NCBI GenBank assembly: GCA_947627445.1
Contig: CANQWA010000012.1
Coordinates: 1-63,728 of the forward strand
Reading direction: 5' to 3'
From: an uncultured Ruminococcus sp.
GTDB lineage: Bacteria; Bacillota; Clostridia; Oscillospirales; Ruminococcaceae
DNA: 63,728 nt
The number at the start of each line of letters is the position of its first letter. Position 1 is the stretch's first letter. Under the pieces are notes generated by a model, which made no database searches, was not told the origin of the DNA, and saw only the letters and a list, made by a program, of their open reading frames with translations. Shown here piece by piece: positions 59,441 through 63,728 of this stretch. The translations under genes were made by a program, and so were the position numbers.

Positions 59441-60286
59441 ATGAGTAATAATATTTTCGGAACAGTTGATGAATTTAAAAATAGATTTTTCACGGAAGAA
59501 ATGGAGTTGCTCTTTCTGACAGTAGAATCTGTAAATGGAGCTGTTATACTTGATGATGGTATCTTAAAACCAAACATAGAGTTTGTTGCATCTGTTAATT
59601 TGACTACAGGAACTTTTTCAAAGGAAAAAGGCAGACTTGAATGGCTTATTGCTGATAGAAAAAATCGTCAGGATTGGGGTTATAATTTTAAAAAATTCAA
59701 TATCTATCACATCAGATGCAGAAAGAATATTCCTATAGAATTGAATCAAAATCAACGTAAAACTATGAACAACTGCTATATGGTTACAGAACTTATTAGC
59801 GATGGATTATCCAATCCCAAGCTTGAGAAGATAAAAGAGAAATATTTGAAGCCTGTGTATATTGAAGATTCTGAAATAGGAAAATTGACATTAAACAGGG
59901 AGTATTCATGGTTTGAGGGTAACATTGATTGGCTTGGGCACAATTGTGCGGTGCAGATTGAAACCGATAGAGACGGCGGAAAGTCTGCAAACAAAGCTTT
60001 TGCTCATCTGAAGTCGCTATATGTTGATATTTCCGCTTGGGATGAAAAATTTCGCAGTTACGCCGCTGCTGAACTAATTGAAACAGCTAACGAATGGAGT
60101 ATGAACAATGAGGAAATGACAGCGGAGCAATTTGCTGATATGATTTATATTTCTGAGTTATCAATAAGTCCGCGAGGCGAAATAACTGCCTATTATGTTG
60201 AAGATAAAGATATATTTGGCGGACACGCAATAGAAATTGCAGCTACTATGAAGGGAAAGCTGGAATATGCAGATTTTGTTGGATAA
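59441..60286 (+). CDS. DUF2262-containing protein
   Basis: 281 residues, soluble, no signal. The C-terminal half matches DUF2262 as I know it (LNREYSWFEGNIDWLGHNCA, then SAWDEKFRSYAAAELIETAN and ISPRGEITAYY). The N-terminal half (about 1-140) is a separate region with no motif I recognise. DUF2262 proteins have no assigned activity; they are often found in immunity-like or effector-linked neighbourhoods, which is weak evidence here. The gene is AT-rich, and a serine-recombinase remnant lies just downstream on the other strand, so transfer is possible. Confidence 0.75.
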   Translation: MSNNIFGTVDEFKNRFFTEEMELLFLTVESVNGAVILDDGILKPNIEFVASVNLTTGTFSKEKGRLEWLIADRKNRQDWGYNFKKFNIYHIRCRKNIPIELNQNQRKTMNNCYMVTELISDGLSNPKLEKIKEKYLKPVYIEDSEIGKLTLNREYSWFEGNIDWLGHNCAVQIETDRDGGKSANKAFAHLKSLYVDISAWDEKFRSYAAAELIETANEWSMNNEEMTAEQFADMIYISELSISPRGEITAYYVEDKDIFGGHAIEIAATMKGKLEYADFVG

Positions 60287-60370
60287 ATATAGCCTATTGG
60301 CGCACTCGCAAAATGTCTCACACAAGTCCTAATTGGAATTGTGGAGCATACCATAATTAACACATATCTC

Positions 60371-60451
60371 CTAATAGTCGCACATAATCTCCTGCTGTCT
60401 TGCGGTTTCCGGATGCTCCGTAGATGCACGGATATATCCGATTTTACTCAT
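60371..60451 (-). pseudogene. serine recombinase (resolvase) N-terminal remnant
   Basis: From ATG 60451 (AAAGGA 6 bases upstream): MSKIGYIRASTEHPETARQQ and six more residues to a TAG at 60373-60371. This is the start of a resolvase/invertase catalytic domain, including the Tyr-x-Arg-x-Ser motif with the nucleophile serine. Nothing further of the recombinase is recognisable. The remaining part of the 311-base gap shows no other feature. Confidence 0.7.
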
Positions 60452-60597
60452 ATATTTTTCCTTTCTGCTGCTTAAATATTTTGCTTAAATATTTTTTGAT
60501 AGATGGTTGACTTTTTTGGAGCGATGATGTATAATTACAGATAAAGAGGAAGCACTCCGCTTTTTCATCAAAATCGGAATTTAAGGAGAAAACAAAA

Positions 60598-61167
60598 ATG
60601 CTTACACATATTGGAACAAATACAATAGCTACAGAAAGATTAATTCTTCGGCGATTTGAGTATACAGACGATGTGGCAATGCTTAAATACTGGGTTGCTG
60701 ACGAGAAAATACAGTCATTATATTCCGAACCTGTATATTCTACAAAAGAAGCTGTAAAGGAACTGCTTGATAAGTATATTGGCTCTTATGAAAAAAACGA
60801 CTATTATCGTTGGGCTGTTATTGAGAAAAATTCAGGTGAATGTATAGGTCAGATAGCATATTTTCTGGTTGACAGCAAAAACCACTTTGCCGAAATCGAG
60901 TATTGCATTGGTTCTGCTTTTCAGTGTAAAGGATATGCAACAGAGGCAGCAAAAGCCGTTATTGCGTATGGATTTGATAGAATTAATTTGCATAAAGTTC
61001 AGATTTGTACCAAAACAATAAACACTCCCTCTAAGCGTGTTATAGAAAAGTGCGGATTTACATATGAGGGAACTTTGCGTGATTTCTTTTATATGAATGG
61101 GAAATATGTCGGCAGACTATATTTTTCTATGTTAAAAAATGAATATGAACAAAAAAATATCATTTGA
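60598..61167 (+). CDS. GNAT acetyltransferase, RimJ/RimL type
   Basis: 189 residues. GNAT fold with the RimJ-like start (ATERLILRRFEYTDDVAML), an acetyl-CoA loop in IGSAFQCKGYATEAAKAVIAYGF (about 100-122) and the following NLHKVQICTKTINTPSKRVIEKCGF segment. Such enzymes acetylate protein N-termini, amino acids or antibiotics; the target is unknown. TTAAGGAG precedes the ATG. AT-rich relative to core genes. Confidence 0.88.
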   Translation: MLTHIGTNTIATERLILRRFEYTDDVAMLKYWVADEKIQSLYSEPVYSTKEAVKELLDKYIGSYEKNDYYRWAVIEKNSGECIGQIAYFLVDSKNHFAEIEYCIGSAFQCKGYATEAAKAVIAYGFDRINLHKVQICTKTINTPSKRVIEKCGFTYEGTLRDFFYMNGKYVGRLYFSMLKNEYEQKNII

Positions 61168-61196
61168 TTTTTCTTCGTAACGATAACACATCACTG

Positions 61197-61228
61197 CAGC
61201 AAAGAGAGTGTCCTCCTTGCTGTTTTTT
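61197..61228 (+). terminator. terminator after the GNAT gene
   Basis: CAGCAA and TTGCTG arms followed by TTTTTT. The stretch 61231-61607 after it shows no ribosome-binding site with a start, no clear promoter and no repeat that I can see; an open frame runs through it but its content is not protein-like. Confidence 0.65.
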
Positions 61229-61607
61229 ATTCAAGTGTATCTTTCTCTTTCCGCTAAGTGAATTTCCTCTCTCTGTATTGTCTGTCACGCTCCTGTTCCT
61301 TTTGTTTTTCAAGACAAATGCGTACCGTCTTTCAGTATGGAGCAGCGGCAGCTTTCTTTTTGAGGATAGCGTTATGTTCGGGAACAAGTGCATTATACTC
61401 CATTTTCAGATTATCATGATGCCTCTTTCCCCATCCCGTGTCCGCTGCCGAAACTCGGGCAGAACAGAGACGCAGAAGAAGAAAAATCCGCCGAGACAAA
61501 GAAATAACCATCCGGGAGAAACTTTCACAGACAGGAAAAAGTGCTGTCTATGGGTTTCCCTTTTGTTTGGAAAGTTTGCAAAGGGTAGAAAAGAAAGGAG
61601 GAAATCC

Positions 61608-62591
61608 ATGCAAGAAGAAGAAAAGCATATTATTGCAAAGGAAGAAACTGAAACAGGCACTGAAAATGCTGATACCGGCAAGAAGAAAAAGGGCAAATCT
61701 CTCATTGAGGTGATGCGGGAAATCGACGAAAAGGAAGCTCGGCAAGAGGCAGAGGCGGAAGAACGCCGGCAGGCAATTCGTGCAGAAAAGGAAAAGCAGG
61801 AAAAGGAAGCCTATGCCAGAAAAATTCGGGAGGATCGCATTGAACTGATGCGGCTCAAGCAAGGGCTGATCGAAGAGAGTGAGACCATCCGGGAGGAGCA
61901 GGAGGAAAAGCCAAAGCTGTCTCCTTGGAAAAGGATCTTTAACTTCTTTTATCACAATAAATGGTGGCTGGTGATTACGGTTTTTATCGTGGGGATATTC
62001 ACCTATCTGATCGTTGATATGGTGGCGAGAGTCCGTCCGGATATGATCGTCATGGTTCTCACCGATGATGCAGATATCCAGGATCACGCCTATGAGTTGG
62101 AGGCGTATCTGGAGCAGTTTACAGACGATGAAAACCACGATGGAAAAGTCAAGGTGGACATTTATCCCATTCCCGTCAATGATGATATTGGTGTCAACGA
62201 CTACTATACCGGGGATTCCACAAAGCTGATGTCACAGTTCCATTTGGGAGATTCGGTATTGATTCTGACCGATGCCAAGGCAAACGAATTTATTGTTGCA
62301 GAGGAGACATTACAGGATCTTTCTGAGATCTATTCGGACAATTCAAATGTCCGGGAAAATGGTTATTATCTGCGGCATACCGATTTTGCTGTCAAGATTG
62401 GCATTTCCGGCAATGTAGATCGTGATCTCGCTTTTTCTCTGCGAACGCCAATAAAAACCTATGACAGCCTGGAGAAAATGCAGGAAAACTATGACATTGC
62501 CCAAAAGGTGTTGGAGCGGATCATGGCGGATCTGGACAATACCGAGGAACCGGAAGATATCCCTAAAACCATGGAGGAGGAACTTTCATAA
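61608..62591 (+). CDS. coiled-coil single-pass membrane protein, unknown function
   Basis: 327 residues from ATG 61608 (AAAGGAGG 6-7 bases upstream). A highly charged Glu/Lys-rich coiled-coil cytoplasmic part (about 1-100), one membrane helix (about 118-140; WWLVITVFIVGIFTYLIVDM), and an extracytoplasmic domain of about 185 residues (MIVMVLTDDADIQDHAYELE onward). I do not recognise the family. The stop overlaps the endonuclease IV start (TAATG), so they are translationally coupled. Confidence 0.75.
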   Translation: MQEEEKHIIAKEETETGTENADTGKKKKGKSLIEVMREIDEKEARQEAEAEERRQAIRAEKEKQEKEAYARKIREDRIELMRLKQGLIEESETIREEQEEKPKLSPWKRIFNFFYHNKWWLVITVFIVGIFTYLIVDMVARVRPDMIVMVLTDDADIQDHAYELEAYLEQFTDDENHDGKVKVDIYPIPVNDDIGVNDYYTGDSTKLMSQFHLGDSVLILTDAKANEFIVAEETLQDLSEIYSDNSNVRENGYYLRHTDFAVKIGISGNVDRDLAFSLRTPIKTYDSLEKMQENYDIAQKVLERIMADLDNTEEPEDIPKTMEEELS

Positions 62592-63424
62592 TGCTGCGAA
62601 TTGGGAATCATTTGCCATCGTCCAAAGGCTATCTGGCGATGGCGAAACATGCAGAAAAGCTGGGCGCAAATACATTTGCGTTCTTCACCCGGAATCCCCG
62701 GGGCGGTGCGGCAAAAGCCATAGATGAATCGGATGTGGAGAAATTTCTGGCATATACGAAGGAACGGGATATCGACCGGCTGGTGGCACATGCACCCTAT
62801 ACCATGAATCTCTGTTCTGTGAAGCCGGACATCCGGCAATTTGGATTCAATATGCTGAAAGACGACTTGCAGCGCATGGAATACACCCCAAATCAGTATT
62901 ACAATTTTCATCCGGGCAGCCACACCGGACAGGGAACCGAAACCGGTATTGAACAGATTGCCGCCGCACTGAATCAGATTCTGACGCCGGAGCAGTCTAC
63001 CATTGTGCTGCTGGAAACCATGACAGGCAAGGGCAGTGAAATCGGTGGGCGATTTGAAGAGTTACGTGCCATTTTAGATCATGTGGAATTGCAGGATAAA
63101 ATGGGCGTGTGTCTGGATACCTGCCACGTCTGGGACGGGGGCTATGATATCGTTAACGATCTGGACGGCGTGCTGGAAGAATTTGACAAAATCATTGGTT
63201 TGCATCGGTTGTATGCCGTACATCTCAACGACAGCATGAATCCTTGCGGTGCCAGAAAAGACCGGCATCAGAAGCTGGGACAGGGACATATTGGCTTAGA
63301 AGGACTTATCCAGGTCGTCAATCACCCTGCGCTAAAAGGGTTGCCTTTTATTCTGGAAACGCCCAACGAGGATGAGGAGTATGCAGAGGAAATACGGATG
63401 ATGCGGGAAGCATGTCAATGGTGA
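62591..63424 (+). CDS. nfo: endonuclease IV (apurinic/apyrimidinic endonuclease)
   Basis: 277 residues, TIM-barrel zinc enzyme of base excision repair, cutting 5' of abasic sites. Metal ligands appear in order: HAPY, FHPGSH, LLETMTGKGSE, CLDTCHVWD, HLNDS, KDRHQKLGQGHIG and LETP. Length is normal. Start ATG overlaps the preceding stop by one base. A terminator follows at 63543. Confidence 0.95.
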   Translation: MLRIGNHLPSSKGYLAMAKHAEKLGANTFAFFTRNPRGGAAKAIDESDVEKFLAYTKERDIDRLVAHAPYTMNLCSVKPDIRQFGFNMLKDDLQRMEYTPNQYYNFHPGSHTGQGTETGIEQIAAALNQILTPEQSTIVLLETMTGKGSEIGGRFEELRAILDHVELQDKMGVCLDTCHVWDGGYDIVNDLDGVLEEFDKIIGLHRLYAVHLNDSMNPCGARKDRHQKLGQGHIGLEGLIQVVNHPALKGLPFILETPNEDEEYAEEIRMMREACQW

Positions 63425-63542
63425 TGTTTACCTCAATGAGGAAAACTTGCGCAAGAAAATTCATCTCCTTGTCCACTTATTCAAGCTATGCTGCACCAAG
63501 ATGATACCAAAATCTCACAAAAAATCCATCATTGGAAAAAGA

Positions 63543-63576
63543 AAAGCCTGATCTCACATCGAAATCAGGCTTTCTT
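63543..63576. terminator. terminator after nfo
   Basis: Exact 10-bp arms AAAGCCTGAT (63543-63552) and ATCAGGCTTT (63564-63573) followed by CTT. It can also serve the minus-strand gene ending at 63627. Confidence 0.8.
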
Positions 63577-63585
63577 GCTATTACG

Positions 63586-63629
63586 CATATTTGCCGAAAA
63601 AAGGTTCGCTATGGATATATGTCCCCTCA
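63586..63629 (+). repeat. 44-bp dispersed repeat, second copy (see 47226)
   Basis: CATATTTGCCGAAAAAAGGT and the next 24 bases match 47226-47269 with about six differences. Its right end touches the stop codon of the minus-strand gene. Confidence 0.6.
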
Positions 63630-63728
63630 CTTTCCCATCAGCTCATTCCAGGAGATTTCCAGATGCATGGCCTGATAGGACGTATACAATAAAATCCAAT
63701 AGGCATCTGTTGAAGTGATCCAGCCGTC
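63627..63728 (-). CDS. 3' end of a dockerin-bearing protein (partial)
   Basis: The last 33 codons enter from the right edge: DGWITSTDAYWILLYTSYQA then MHLEISWNELMGK and a stop at 63627. DGWITSTDA has the second half of a dockerin calcium loop, with the following LLY helix, so this is probably a third cellulosomal enzyme or dockerin protein. The rest lies outside the window. Confidence 0.6.
   Translation of the reverse strand, partial: DGWITSTDAYWILLYTSYQAMHLEISWNELMGK

Noticed and set aside
61164-61607. Upstream extension of the coiled-coil protein to 61164
   Set aside because: A strong AAAGGAGG sits just before ATG 61608, and the extra residues include a terminator region and are not protein-like.

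Overview
The window looks like the chromosome of a fibre-degrading gut member of the Ruminococcaceae/Oscillospiraceae, most probably Ruminococcus. This is inferred from two large secreted GH10 xylanases carrying dockerins (a cellulosome sign), a bile salt hydrolase, sporulation genes (yqfC-yqfD), rubrerythrin and a PerR-like repressor (an anaerobe), and many TTGACA-17-TATAAT promoters. I do not commit to a species.

Layout. 1-8.1 kb: tRNA-Val(TAC), a class II amidotransferase overlapping a glutamate-cysteine ligase, a serine hydrolase, lon-engB and lysA. 8.3-17 kb: a secreted cell-wall-binding C39-like peptidase, an HD protein, PerR-like regulator and rubrerythrin, a ClC transporter and trkH-trkA. 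17-33 kb: a GH10 xylanase with dockerin, an EF-G-like GTPase, an aldo/keto reductase, pseudogenes of a GNAT enzyme and of larB ahead of an intact larC, then a GH10-dockerin-GH43 arabinoxylanase next to an AraC regulator. 33-35 kb: TfoX-N protein, Rrf2/cupin pair, and a RelB-type antitoxin whose toxin is cut off.

35.0-41.8 kb holds a complete type II-A CRISPR-Cas locus: a nine-repeat array, csn2-cas2-cas1-cas9 on the minus strand, and a divergent tracrRNA. The last repeat of the array lies directly inside the broken toxin gene. The tracrRNA promoter is a perfect consensus that overlaps the cas9 ribosome-binding site on the opposite strand.

41.8-47.1 kb: a small membrane protein, a second cell-wall-binding C39-like peptidase, bile salt hydrolase, and an O-acetylhomoserine sulfhydrylase-type gene behind a structured leader with its own terminator (a candidate riboswitch or attenuator). 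47.5-56.6 kb is an AT-richer signalling island: two divergent operons, each pairing a solute-binding lipoprotein with a membrane sensor (diguanylate cyclase on one side, hybrid histidine kinase on the other) without any ABC permease, followed by an Agr/LytTR-type two-component pair. 56.6-63.7 kb: yqfD-yqfC, a metallophosphoesterase, a DUF2262 protein, a serine-recombinase remnant, a GNAT enzyme, a coiled-coil membrane protein, endonuclease IV and the 3' end of a dockerin-bearing gene.

Intergenic spaces carry at least five copies of a roughly 90-165 bp palindromic element. Its central motif is conserved and its arms differ in sequence but stay complementary. One copy has perfect 19-bp terminal inverted repeats, like a MITE. 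Starts were chosen by Shine-Dalgarno spacing. All functions are read from sequence and family knowledge; nothing was searched.
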